Source: Pseudomonadota bacterium
Lineage (GTDB): Bacteria > Pseudomonadota > Gammaproteobacteria > Enterobacterales > Enterobacteriaceae
Direction: 5' to 3'
NCBI GenBank assembly: GCA_023425455.1
Contig: JAFACP010000463.1
Location: 1-7,470 of the forward strand
DNA: 7,470 bases
The notes beneath the pieces were generated by a model. That model did no database searches. It was not told the DNA's origin and saw only the letters and a list, made by a program, of their open reading frames with translations. Both the position numbers and the translations under genes were made by a program. This document shows positions 1 to 5,787 of the stretch, in pieces; position 1 is the first letter of the stretch, and the number at the start of each line of letters is the position of its first letter.

Positions 1-689
1 CCCCAGAACATGCTGGTGCCCATAAGCGAGAAGCGGGTCTCCCCGTTGCGCCACAGCACGCGGCAGGCCATGAAGAAGCTGGCGGTCATCGGCGTAAAGC
101 GCCACGATGCTCCCGGACGCGCCACCGGCAGCGTCGGGATAAACAGGTTAGCGATCACCGCACCACCGTATACCAGCGCACACACGCCGAGCGCCGCCAG
201 CACGTGCCAGTCGGCAAGTATGCCGCCAGCCACAGAGCCCGTCAGGATCGCAGCAATGGTCGATGATTCCATCAGGCCATTGGCTTTCACCAGCTTATCG
301 CCGGTGGTCAACTCCCCCAGGATGCCGTATTTGGCCGGCGAGTAAGCCGCCGCGCCAATCCCCACCAGCGTATAGCCGATAAAGGGGTTAAAGCCGAAGC
401 AGATACTGGCGGCCCCCACAAGCTTCAGGCCGTTCGCAAACATCATCACCCGGCCTTTGGGAAAACTATCCGCCACCTGCCCCACGAAAGGCGCAAAAAT
501 AATGTAAGCACCCACAAACACCATCTGCAGGATCGGCTGGCTCCAGTCGGGGTAAAACTCGGCTTTCAGCAGCGCCAGGGTGGCGAACAGCAGAGCGTTG
601 TCGCCAAACGCAGAGAGAAACTGGGCGGCGATCACCGCCATCATGCCCTTCGACCAGATTGACGTGTTAGTGTGCACTGACTCACGCAT
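1..689 (-). CDS. lplT: Lysophospholipid transporter LplT (5' part of gene, runs off left edge)
   Basis: LplT is an inner-membrane major facilitator-type flippase that moves lysophospholipids (mainly 2-acyl-glycerophosphoethanolamine) to the cytoplasmic face, where Aas re-acylates them. About 229 N-terminal residues are visible, of roughly 397 in E. coli as I recall it. The start is ATG at 687-689 ([10 protein letters not shown]...). The translation then runs through hydrophobic segments typical of the family, including [19 protein letters not shown], and further glycine/alanine-rich membrane helices, and breaks at the window edge within GTSMFWG. The start overlaps the aas stop by 8 nt (ATGCGTGA), indicating translational coupling in one aas–lplT operon. 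The pairing with aas and the N-terminal sequence make the assignment secure. No frameshift is visible in the part present. Confidence 0.96.
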   Translation of the reverse strand, partial: MRESVHTNTSIWSKGMMAVIAAQFLSAFGDNALLFATLALLKAEFYPDWSQPILQMVFVGAYIIFAPFVGQVADSFPKGRVMMFANGLKLVGAASICFGFNPFIGYTLVGIGAAAYSPAKYGILGELTTGDKLVKANGLMESSTIAAILTGSVAGGILADWHVLAALGVCALVYGGAVIANLFIPTLPVARPGASWRFTPMTASFFMACRVLWRNGETRFSLMGTSMFW

Positions 690-2841
690 TGTGCTGTTCC
701 GCCTCTTCAACCATGCCTTTAAGGGTCACAAAGTCGGGTTTACCGCTTCCCAGAACCGGAAGTTGTTTGAGATAGCGAATGTCGCGCGGTACCGCCAGCT
801 CAGGTATGCCGTGGCTGCGGGCATACTGCAGCAGCGCGTCGCGTCGGAGATCGCTGTCGGTCGTGAAGAGCACCAGCGCTTCGCCTTTGCTGGCATCACT
901 TTTCACCACTGTCGCATGCAGTTTGTCGGCAGAGACGGCTGTCGCCAGCTGCTCAACCATCTCCAGCGAGACCATCTCGCCGGCAATCTTGGCGAAGCGT
1001 TTTGCCCGACCGCAGATCTGTGCATAGCCCTGCTCGTCAAAGCGCACAATATCGCCGGTGTCATACCAGCCCGTCTCCACCTCACCGTCGATGTTTTCTG
1101 CCGCTGGCGCCTCCAGTACCCCCGGGTTCTCCACCCGCAGATACCCGTTCATCACGTTCGGTCCTTTCAGCTGCAGACGGCCGCCCTCCTCAATGCCCGG
1201 AACCGCCAGCAGTCGCGCATCCATCGCCGGGAGAATACGCCCGACCGTGCCAGGTTTCGCCGCCATCGGCACGTTAATCGACACCACCGGCGCACACTCC
1301 GTCACGCCATAGCCTTCCAGAATGCGCAGGCCGAATTTGTCCTGCCAGATCTGCCGCGTGCTGTCCTGCAGTTTTTCCGCACCGGCGACCACGTAGCGCA
1401 CGCGGTAGAAGTCATACGGGTTGGCGAACCGGGCATAGTTGCCGAGGAAGGTCGATGTCCCGAACAGCACGGTGCAGTTCCGGTCATAGACCAGCTCAGG
1501 GACAACACGGTAGTGCAGCGGGCTTGGGTAGAGGAAGACTTCGGCGCCGGTCAACAGCGGAGTAAACAGGCCAACCGTCAGGCCGAAAGAGTGGAACAGC
1601 GGCAGCGCCGACATAAAGCGATCGTTCGCCGTAAAATCGGCAATGGTTTTAATCTGCTCGACGTTGGCCAGCAGGCTTTTGTGGCTGTGAACCACGCCTT
1701 TCGGGTTCCCCTCCGACCCCGAAGTGAAGAGGATGATCGCATCGTCTTCCGGCTGCTGCTTAACCTGGGCCAGACGCGGCATCAGCAGATGGGCGAATAT
1801 CCACAGCTTATCGCCCGTCGTCACCTCTGCTTTAAGATCTTCCAGAAATACCCAGCGCACTTGCGTCAGCTGTTCCGGCAGGTGCCACAGTTTGCCTTTA
1901 TCCAGGAACTGACGGGAGGTGAAAATGGTGTTGATCTGCGCCGCGGTAATCGCGCTTGTCAGCCCTTTGACGCCAGCGGTGTAGTTCATCATCGCCGGGA
2001 TACGCCCGCGGGAGACTGCGCCAAAAATCACCGCGGCGCTGATAGCGGCGTTAGGCAGCATCAGGCCTATTTTTTCGCCACGCTGGCTGTATTTCTCCAG
2101 AATACGGCCAACGAACAGCGTTTTGGTCAGCAGCGTGTGGTAGGTATCCGGCGTGAAGTTTATGTCTTCAATGCAGTTTTTCTTCGCACCATAACGGTTG
2201 CGGGCCGCAAGCAGAGACTCATACAGCGTTTCACGCGGGCGGACCGCCATGCGCGCTTCCATCATTATCTGATGCAGCATCTCACCGGCGATTTTACGGC
2301 GATCGCGCGCACGTGGTGCATCGGGCATCGGAAGCGACGCGGGCGGCAGAATATGCAGCGTGATTTTTGGCAACAGACGCTGCTTCACCAGCCCCTTCAG
2401 GCGGCTGAAAAAGGTAAGCTCCGCCCCTTCAATGCGCAGCGGAACCACCGTGGCCTTCGACTTTGCGGCGACAAACCCCGCCCCGTCGTAGATTTTCATC
2501 AGCGAACCGGTGACCGAGATCCGCCCTTCGGGGAAGATCACCACCGGACGCCCCTGCTCCACCAGGCGCACCAGATGTTTAATCATCATCGGTTTTGTCG
2601 GGTCGAGCGGAACAAAATCGATCAACGGCGCCAGCCAGCGCATAAACCACCGCTGGCTGATGGAGGTATACACCGCAAAGACCGGACGCACGGGCAGAAA
2701 CAGCGCCAGCAGAATGCCGTCGATAAACGAGACATGATTCGGTGTGATAAGCACGCGTTCGCCGTTAAGCGCCTGGACATCGCCAGTGATGCGGATGCGA
2801 AAGAGGAGACGGAACAGTGTACGGAAGAACCCAAAAAGCAT
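682..2841 (-). CDS. aas: Bifunctional 2-acylglycerophosphoethanolamine acyltransferase / acyl-ACP synthetase
   Basis: Aas re-acylates lysophosphatidylethanolamine at the inner face of the inner membrane, using fatty acid that it first activates with ATP and loads on bound ACP. The 719-residue product matches the E. coli length. Residues ~15-140 form the PlsC-type acyltransferase, with the HX4D catalytic motif at H36-D41 (NHVSFIDG), FPEGR at 103-107 and VPLRIEGAE at 133-141. Residues ~230-719 form an AMP-binding synthetase, with [10 protein letters not shown] at 373-382, YGVTE at 511-515, GWYDTGD at 591-597 and the C-terminal lysine K701 in GSGKPD. Start ATG 2839-2841 is preceded by a strong AAGGGAG ribosome binding site. 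All key residues are present. It is the first gene of the aas–lplT operon. Long open frames on the opposite strand are shadows. Confidence 0.97.
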   Translation of the reverse strand: MLFGFFRTLFRLLFRIRITGDVQALNGERVLITPNHVSFIDGILLALFLPVRPVFAVYTSISQRWFMRWLAPLIDFVPLDPTKPMMIKHLVRLVEQGRPVVIFPEGRISVTGSLMKIYDGAGFVAAKSKATVVPLRIEGAELTFFSRLKGLVKQRLLPKITLHILPPASLPMPDAPRARDRRKIAGEMLHQIMMEARMAVRPRETLYESLLAARNRYGAKKNCIEDINFTPDTYHTLLTKTLFVGRILEKYSQRGEKIGLMLPNAAISAAVIFGAVSRGRIPAMMNYTAGVKGLTSAITAAQINTIFTSRQFLDKGKLWHLPEQLTQVRWVFLEDLKAEVTTGDKLWIFAHLLMPRLAQVKQQPEDDAIILFTSGSEGNPKGVVHSHKSLLANVEQIKTIADFTANDRFMSALPLFHSFGLTVGLFTPLLTGAEVFLYPSPLHYRVVPELVYDRNCTVLFGTSTFLGNYARFANPYDFYRVRYVVAGAEKLQDSTRQIWQDKFGLRILEGYGVTECAPVVSINVPMAAKPGTVGRILPAMDARLLAVPGIEEGGRLQLKGPNVMNGYLRVENPGVLEAPAAENIDGEVETGWYDTGDIVRFDEQGYAQICGRAKRFAKIAGEMVSLEMVEQLATAVSADKLHATVVKSDASKGEALVLFTTDSDLRRDALLQYARSHGIPELAVPRDIRYLKQLPVLGSGKPDFVTLKGMVEEAEQHNA

Positions 2842-2846
2842 TTCAA

Positions 2847-2853
2847 CTCCCTT
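2847..2853 (-). promoter_or_regulatory. Ribosome binding site of aas
   Basis: AAGGGAG on the minus strand lies 5 nt before the aas ATG (2839-2841). It supports that start over internal alternatives. The only -10-like hexamer seen in the short leader is TGTAAT at 2891-2896 (minus strand), without a good -35 partner, so the aas promoter itself is not fixed. Confidence 0.7.
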
Positions 2854-2933
2854 GCCAGCCAGTATGAAGGGTTACGCTAAATGAGGGCAGATTACACGAG
2901 AAGTGAAGCAGGAGCGACAGCTAAAACCAGACG

Positions 2934-2959
2934 AAAAAAAACCTGCGCATCCGCGCAGG
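2934..2959 (-). terminator. Intrinsic terminator of omrA
   Basis: On the minus strand, CCTGCGC and GCGCAGG (2953-2959 and 2942-2948) form a perfect 7-bp GC-rich stem with a 4-nt loop, followed by a run of eight T (2941-2934). It forms the 3' end of OmrA and doubles as its Hfq-binding tail. It should also separate sRNA transcription from aas downstream. Confidence 0.93.
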
Positions 2960-3020
2960 CTGGTGCAAGAGATGAGTACAGACTGCGTACTAAGAATTCT
3001 CACCAATCAATACCTCTGGG
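2934..3020 (-). ncRNA. omrA: OmrA small regulatory RNA
   Basis: OmrA is an Hfq-dependent sRNA that in E. coli and Salmonella is made under EnvZ-OmpR control and represses outer-membrane protein mRNAs (such as TonB-dependent receptors), csgD and ompR by pairing through its conserved 5' end. The minus strand reads CCCAGAGGTATTGATTGGTG from 3020, identical to the E. coli 5' seed region as I know it. A variable middle follows with a small hairpin (AGTAC 2987-2991 pairing with GTACT 2975-2979), then the conserved CTTGCACCAGCCTGCGC stretch and a terminator with eight U. The length of 87 nt fits the ~88 nt E. coli RNA. The position between aas and galR is also the E. coli one. The exact 5' end is inferred from homology. 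Confidence 0.95.
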
Positions 3021-3055
3021 ATCTTGATTGTGGCCGTTCGCCAACGGCTTCGCCA
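3021..3055 (-). promoter_or_regulatory. omrA core promoter (weak -35)
   Basis: With +1 at 3020, the minus strand has CACAAT at -12 to -7 (3032-3027; 4 of 6 to TATAAT). The best-spaced -35 candidate is only TGGCGA (3055-3050; 3 of 6). A weak -35 fits a promoter that needs an activator, here presumably OmpR. The spacer and -35 region contain an imperfect tandem repeat, GCTGGCGAA then GTTGGCGAA on the minus strand. Confidence 0.6.
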
Positions 3056-3074
3056 GCGGGAAAACGCAAGGGAA

Positions 3075-3091
3075 TGAGCCTAAGTGCAACC
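3075..3091 (-). promoter_or_regulatory. Probable OmpR-binding box upstream of omrA
   Basis: The minus strand carries GGTTGCACTTAGGCTCA at -71 to -55 relative to the omrA start. A 14-of-17 match, GGTTACACTTTGCCTCA, sits at -72 to -56 of omrB. The sharing of both sequence and spacing between the two sRNA promoters, in otherwise diverged DNA, marks a common regulatory site. OmpR is the known activator of both genes in E. coli. Assignment of this box to OmpR is inference. Confidence 0.6.
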
Positions 3092-3135
3092 AGGTGTGAA
3101 TATTCTCGGTTACTGTTACAGGTTGAATAGCAGGC

Positions 3136-3161
3136 AAAAAAAACCTGCGTATAAACGCAGG
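3136..3161 (-). terminator. Intrinsic terminator of omrB
   Basis: On the minus strand, CCTGCGT and ACGCAGG (3161-3155 and 3150-3144) form a 7-bp stem around the loop TTAT, followed by eight T (3143-3136). It is the same design as the omrA terminator, with compensating changes in the stem (C-G replaced by T-A next to the loop). Confidence 0.93.
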
Positions 3162-3217
3162 CTGGTGTAAGTCGTGTTAATCAACCGCGGTTGATTCCAC
3201 CTATCAATACCTCTGGG
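3136..3217 (-). ncRNA. omrB: OmrB small regulatory RNA
   Basis: OmrB is the tandem paralogue of OmrA and shares its 5' seed and therefore many targets. The minus strand starts CCCAGAGGTATTGATAGGTG at 3217, with 19 of 20 nt identical to OmrA here. The middle differs: it contains the 18-bp perfect palindrome AATCAACCGCGGTTGATT (3179-3196), which can fold as a 7-bp stem with a CGCG loop. The 3' part returns to the shared TACACCAGCCTGCGT stretch and the terminator. The length of 82 nt equals that of E. coli OmrB as I recall it. It lies upstream of omrA on the same strand with a 115-nt gap and its own promoter. The 5' end is inferred from homology. Confidence 0.95.
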
Positions 3218-3252
3218 ATCTCGACTGTAGCAATCCGCTTCTCATCCCGGCT
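3218..3252 (-). promoter_or_regulatory. omrB core promoter (weak -35)
   Basis: With +1 at 3217, the minus strand has TACAGT at -12 to -7 (3229-3224; 4 of 6 to TATAAT). The -35 position gives only AGCCGG, which is poor and again fits activator dependence. Sequence similarity to the omrA promoter extends through the -10 region (GATCCCAGAGG shared at the start site) and then fades. Inverted CCGCT/AGCGG arms (3236-3240 and 3253-3257) flank the -35 region. Confidence 0.55.
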
Positions 3253-3272
3253 AGCGGACAATCGCAACAGCC

Positions 3273-3289
3273 TGAGGCAAAGTGTAACC
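3273..3289 (-). promoter_or_regulatory. Probable OmpR-binding box upstream of omrB
   Basis: GGTTACACTTTGCCTCA on the minus strand at -72 to -56 from the omrB start is the counterpart of the omrA box. It contains the TTACA-type core common in OmpR half-sites. The matched placement supports a shared activator; the identity of the activator rests on E. coli knowledge. Confidence 0.6.
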
Positions 3290-3367
3290 AAAGGTTCAGA
3301 TTGACATTCTTCTGACATCTCTCGCCGTGTAACGCTTCCACCCTCCGGGTATGTTCTGCATCACGTT

Positions 3368-3382
3368 TGTTGATGGTCAACA
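3368..3382. repeat. Short dyad in galR leader
   Basis: TGTTGA (3368-3373) and TCAACA (3377-3382) form perfect 6-bp inverted arms around TGG. It lies ~80 nt upstream of the galR start codon, between the divergent omrB and galR promoters. It could be a regulator site or a chance dyad; no family consensus is recognised. Confidence 0.3.
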
Positions 3383-3392
3383 CGCCCTTCCC

Positions 3393-3421
3393 TTGAATGC
3401 GTAACGCTTTTCCGCAACACT
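3393..3421 (+). promoter_or_regulatory. Candidate galR promoter
   Basis: TTGAAT (3393-3398) is the best -35-like hexamer near the gene. With 17-bp spacing the -10 position is AACACT (3416-3421), which is weak. It would place the start near 3428, directly at the operator, as expected for an autorepressed galR promoter. The perfect TTGACA at 3301-3306 has no -10 at a workable distance. Confidence 0.3.
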
Positions 3422-3428
3422 AACGGGT

Positions 3429-3444
3429 GTGTAAACGCTTACCC
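3429..3444 (+). promoter_or_regulatory. GalR-type operator in the galR leader (autoregulation)
   Basis: GTGTAAACGCTTACCC matches the gal operator consensus GTGTAANCGNTTACAC at all but two positions and is centred on the CG dyad typical of LacI/GalR-family sites. It sits 18 nt before the galR ATG. In E. coli GalR/GalS bind such a site to control galR itself, so autoregulation is likely here. Confidence 0.8.
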
Positions 3445-3450
3445 CTAATA

Positions 3451-3456
3451 AGAAGG
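3451..3456 (+). promoter_or_regulatory. Ribosome binding site of galR
   Basis: AGAAGG lies 6 nt before the ATG at 3463. It fixes the start that gives the family-typical MATIKDVARLAGVSVATVSR N-terminus. Confidence 0.7.
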
Positions 3457-3462
3457 TATTAA

Positions 3463-4479
3463 ATGGCGACAATTAAGGATGTGGCCCGCCTGGCAGGCGT
3501 CTCCGTCGCGACGGTTTCGCGAGTGATTAACAATTCGCCAAAAGCCAGTGACGCATCACGCCAGGCAGTGCAAAACGCCATGGAAGCCCTGAACTACCAT
3601 CCGAATGCCAACGCCCGCGCGCTTGCCCAGCAGTCAACCGACACCATCGGCCTGGTGGTGGGCGATGTCTCCGATCCCTTTTTCGGCGCCATGGTAAAAG
3701 CCGTAGAGCAGGTCTCTTACCAGACCGGTAATTTTCTGCTGATCGGCAATGGCTACCATAATGAACAAAAAGAACGGCAGGCGATCGAACAGCTGATCCG
3801 CCACCGCTGCGCCGCGCTGGTGGTGCATGCCAAAATGCTTCCCGATGATGAGCTAACCCATCTGATGAAGCAGATCCCGGGCATGGTGTTGATTAACCGA
3901 ATTATTCCCGGCTTTGAAAAACGCTGCGTGGCGCTCGACGACCGCTACGGCGCCTGGCTTGCCACCCGTCACCTGATCCAGCAGGGTCATACCCGGATAG
4001 GCTACCTCTGTTCCAACCACCCGATCTCTGACGCGGAGGATCGCCTGCAGGGCTATTACGACGCGTTACGCGAGAACGGTCTGCCCTGCAATGACCGCCT
4101 CGTGGCGTACGCCGAGCCAGACGAGAGCGGCGGCGAGCAGGCGATGACGGAGCTGTTGGGACGCGGACGTAATTTTACCGCCGTGGCAAGCTATAACGAC
4201 TCCATGGCCGCTGGCGCGATGGGGGTGTTAAATGACAATGGGATCGACGTCCCGTCCGGGATCTCGCTGATTGGCTTTGACGACGTACTGGTCTCTCGCT
4301 ACGTGCGCCCTCGCCTGACCACCGTACGCTACCCTATCGTGACGATGGCCACCCAGGCCGCCGAGCTGGCGCTGGCGCTGGCCGGGCAACGCCAGCCGCC
4401 GGCTATCACCCACCTGTTCAGCCCAACCTTAGTGCGTCGTCACTCCGTGGCGCAGCCCGCTGAAGGTGCTAACGAATAG
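3463..4479 (+). CDS. galR: Galactose operon repressor GalR
   Basis: GalR is a LacI-family dimeric repressor that binds gal operators (galETKM, galP, mgl, galS and its own gene in E. coli) and is released by D-galactose. The 338-residue product has the helix-turn-helix at residues 3-22 (IKDVARLAGVSVATVSRVIN), the hinge helix around NANARALAQQ (48-57) and the periplasmic-binding-protein-like core, with DVSDPFFGAMVKAVEQ and the closing GFDDVLVSRYVRPRLTTVRYP region. E. coli GalR is ~343 residues, so only the C-terminal tail is slightly shorter. It has its own RBS and an upstream operator and ends in an intrinsic terminator. It converges with the GNAT gene on the other strand, overlapping it by 40 bp. 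The omr–galR order supports orthology rather than GalS. Confidence 0.97.
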   Translation: MATIKDVARLAGVSVATVSRVINNSPKASDASRQAVQNAMEALNYHPNANARALAQQSTDTIGLVVGDVSDPFFGAMVKAVEQVSYQTGNFLLIGNGYHNEQKERQAIEQLIRHRCAALVVHAKMLPDDELTHLMKQIPGMVLINRIIPGFEKRCVALDDRYGAWLATRHLIQQGHTRIGYLCSNHPISDAEDRLQGYYDALRENGLPCNDRLVAYAEPDESGGEQAMTELLGRGRNFTAVASYNDSMAAGAMGVLNDNGIDVPSGISLIGFDDVLVSRYVRPRLTTVRYPIVTMATQAAELALALAGQRQPPAITHLFSPTLVRRHSVAQPAEGANE

Positions 4480-4928
4480 CGGTACAGATGTACCGTTTTA
4501 TTCGGGTATTCCAGCGCATCACCGACATACTGCCAGCCGTAACGTTCGTAGAAGTCGCGGCAGGCAGACCAGAGATGCAGTTCAGCATACCCGGCGCGCG
4601 CGGCCCACTCCTGCACATATTGCTGAAGTTGACCCGCCAGACCCTTGCCGCGTGCAGCGTCATCGACGTACAGCGCCGCCAGCCACGGGCAGAGATCCTG
4701 TCGGCTGATGAGGTCGCAGCGCCAGAGTCCTGCCGTCCCCAGCAGCCGCTGTCCCTCAACGGCGATAAACGTCAGCGGCAACGCGTCCGGCGTCTGACTG
4801 TGCGTGATAATGCTCGCAAAAAACGCGCGCGGCAGACCGTCGCCAAACGCCTGCCAGATCCAGTCCGTGACCTGTTCAGCAAACTGCGGCGCGCTATACA
4901 GCGGCACAATCGTCACACCAGTCGTCAC
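4440..4928 (-). CDS. GNAT-family N-acetyltransferase, substrate unknown
   Basis: The 162-residue product has a GNAT fold: acetyl-CoA-binding motif A with LYVDDAARGKGLAGQL (RGKG at 93-96), the following amphipathic helix, and the C-terminal FYERYGW (126-132) typical of small-molecule or peptide acetyltransferases. No signal peptide or membrane segment is seen; it should be cytoplasmic. The start is GTG at 4926-4928, overlapping the upstream regulator stop as GTGA. An in-frame GTG four codons later (4914-4916) is an alternative. It is the last visible gene of the minus-strand glycoside cluster, which suggests co-expression with the regulator. The last ~13 codons lie antisense to the galR 3' end. 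The substrate cannot be told from sequence: it could be a sugar-modifying side activity or an unrelated gene caught in the operon. Confidence 0.85.
   Translation of the reverse strand: MTTGVTIVPLYSAPQFAEQVTDWIWQAFGDGLPRAFFASIITHSQTPDALPLTFIAVEGQRLLGTAGLWRCDLISRQDLCPWLAALYVDDAARGKGLAGQLQQYVQEWAARAGYAELHLWSACRDFYERYGWQYVGDALEYPNKTVHLYRYSLAPSAGCATE
4480..4502 (+). terminator. Intrinsic terminator of galR
   Basis: CGGTAC (4480-4485) and GTACCG (4490-4495) pair around AGAT, followed by TTTTATT. It starts immediately after the galR TAG. The hairpin lies inside the 3' coding part of the convergent GNAT gene. On the minus strand it has no U-tract, so it should act mainly for galR. Confidence 0.75.
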
Positions 4929-5698
4929 ACCAGTTTCCCCTGAAACAGAGGCACTGACTCAAACAGATAGCCGTCAAAATCGGGCGCGTCTTCGTCAGAC
5001 AGCTCCAGCAGGCTTTTTTTGACGTTTTCGAGGTGCTGGAACATCGCCTGCCATGCGCCCATCACGTCGCGACGACGTAACGCCGCGAGAATGGTTTGCC
5101 GGTCACCCAGCCATTTAAGACGCCAGGCACGGCTGGCGATATGCACGTTAAACTGCTGCCACAGCGGGCTGCTGTCCATGTGGTGCCAGACGCTTTCGAC
5201 CGTCGCCAGCAGCATCTGGTTTTGCGTTGCGCCCGCCAGCACCAGATGGAACATCTTATTGTTGTCCTGACTGTTGTCGTTGGCGGCAATCGCACGCTGC
5301 TCCTGTTCGATAATACGGCGCAGATTATCGATATCGGCGCGCGTCGCCATTTTGGCGGCGAAGGCAGCGATATTGCTTTCGAGCAGCTGGCGCGCCTGTA
5401 AAATTTCGAACGGGCCAACGTCGCTGTTGAGAAAGCGTTCTTCCTCATTTTCGTGCTCGTCTGGAATGCGCATCACGTAGACGCCTGATCCCTGGCGGAT
5501 ATCCACCGTGCCCTGCAGCTCCAGCATCAGCAGAGCCTCCCGGACAATGGTGCGGCTCACGCCATAGGTCTCGGCAATATTACGTTCCGGCGGCAGGCGC
5601 GAACCAACGGGATAGTGTCCCTGGATAATTTGCGCCCGTAAATCCTCGCCAATTTCCTGGTACTGTTTTTTTTCCGGCAGGATGACAGCCTTATCCAC
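4925..5698 (-). CDS. GntR-family (FadR/FCD type, UxuR/ExuR-like) transcriptional regulator
   Basis: The 257-residue product has an N-terminal winged helix (residues ~12-77; RLPPERNIAETYGVSRTIVR, then a wing with RQGSGVYV) and a C-terminal all-helical FCD ligand domain (~98-230). GPFEILQARQLLESNIAAFA and FQHLENVK closely resemble E. coli UxuR and ExuR. It is not either of those: the locus and the N-terminus differ, and it adjoins PTS permease and glycosidase genes, so it probably controls them with a sugar-derived ligand. In the FCD metal site, H151 and H222 are kept, but the usual Asp is N147 and the usual His of the DHxxI motif is R200. The start is GTG at 5696-5698 with AGGTGA upstream. An eight-A run lies in codons just after the start (5666-5673). 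Confidence 0.9.
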   Translation of the reverse strand: MDKAVILPEKKQYQEIGEDLRAQIIQGHYPVGSRLPPERNIAETYGVSRTIVREALLMLELQGTVDIRQGSGVYVMRIPDEHENEEERFLNSDVGPFEILQARQLLESNIAAFAAKMATRADIDNLRRIIEQEQRAIAANDNSQDNNKMFHLVLAGATQNQMLLATVESVWHHMDSSPLWQQFNVHIASRAWRLKWLGDRQTILAALRRRDVMGAWQAMFQHLENVKKSLLELSDEDAPDFDGYLFESVPLFQGKLV

Positions 5699-5702
5699 GT
5701 TT

Positions 5703-5708
5703 TCACCT
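5703..5708 (-). promoter_or_regulatory. Ribosome binding site deciding a GTG start
   Basis: AGGTGA on the minus strand lies just before the GTG at 5696-5698. No ATG of better placement precedes the winged-helix domain, so GTG is taken as the regulator start. Confidence 0.65.
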
Positions 5709-5709
5709 G

Positions 5710-5721
5710 TTAATCAGTTAA
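5710..5721. repeat. AT-rich dyad between GH1 and regulator
   Basis: TTAATCAGTTAA has TTAA at both ends around a TCAG centre and sits directly before the regulator RBS, downstream of a candidate extended -10. It could be an operator for autoregulation, but it does not match the TTGGTnnACCAA type known for UxuR/ExuR. Weak evidence. Confidence 0.25.
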
Positions 5722-5727
5722 TACGCA

Positions 5728-5747
5728 GGCCGGGCGTCCCCCCGGCC
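5728..5747. repeat. GC-rich intercistronic hairpin
   Basis: GGCCGGG (5728-5734) and CCCGGCC (5741-5747) form a perfect 7-bp stem with a 6-nt loop in the 97-nt gap between the GH1 stop and the regulator start. No U-tract follows on the minus strand (TGCGTATT), so it is not a standard terminator. It may protect the 3' end of upstream mRNA or lower read-through into the regulator. Confidence 0.55.
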
Positions 5748-5759
5748 AGTTTGCGCGTT

Positions 5760-5768
5760 ATTTTACCA
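5760..5768 (-). promoter_or_regulatory. Candidate internal promoter for the regulator (extended -10)
   Basis: The minus strand reads TGGTAAAAT: a TGn extension directly before TAAAAT (5 of 6 to TATAAT). A -35 at 17-bp spacing is poor (GGCAAA), which an extended -10 can tolerate. It lies between the GH1 stop and the regulator and would give a leader that includes the GC hairpin. Confidence 0.4.
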
Positions 5769-5787
5769 GAACCCTTCCGCTTTTTGC

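Noticed and set aside
10..345. A 111-codon plus-strand open frame opposite lplT
   Set aside because: It is antisense to conserved LplT sequence and has no recognisable features.
580..2880. A 766-codon open frame on the plus strand opposite aas
   Set aside because: It is rich in His, Arg and Gln with no recognisable domain, and lies antisense to a fully conserved aas. It is a shadow caused by codon bias in GC-rich coding DNA.
2903..3130. A 75-codon plus-strand open frame in the aas–galR interval
   Set aside because: It runs through the omrA gene in antisense, including its terminator and promoter, and lacks a good RBS.
2942..3161. Paired CCTGCG-type palindromes considered as REP elements or a CRISPR-like repeat
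   Set aside because: They are the two terminators of omrA and omrB, each followed by eight T on the minus strand; there is no repeat-spacer array.
4357..4385. CTGGCG tandem repeat near the galR 3' end
   Set aside because: It encodes the Leu-Ala-rich stretch ELALALAG of GalR and is explained by codon use.
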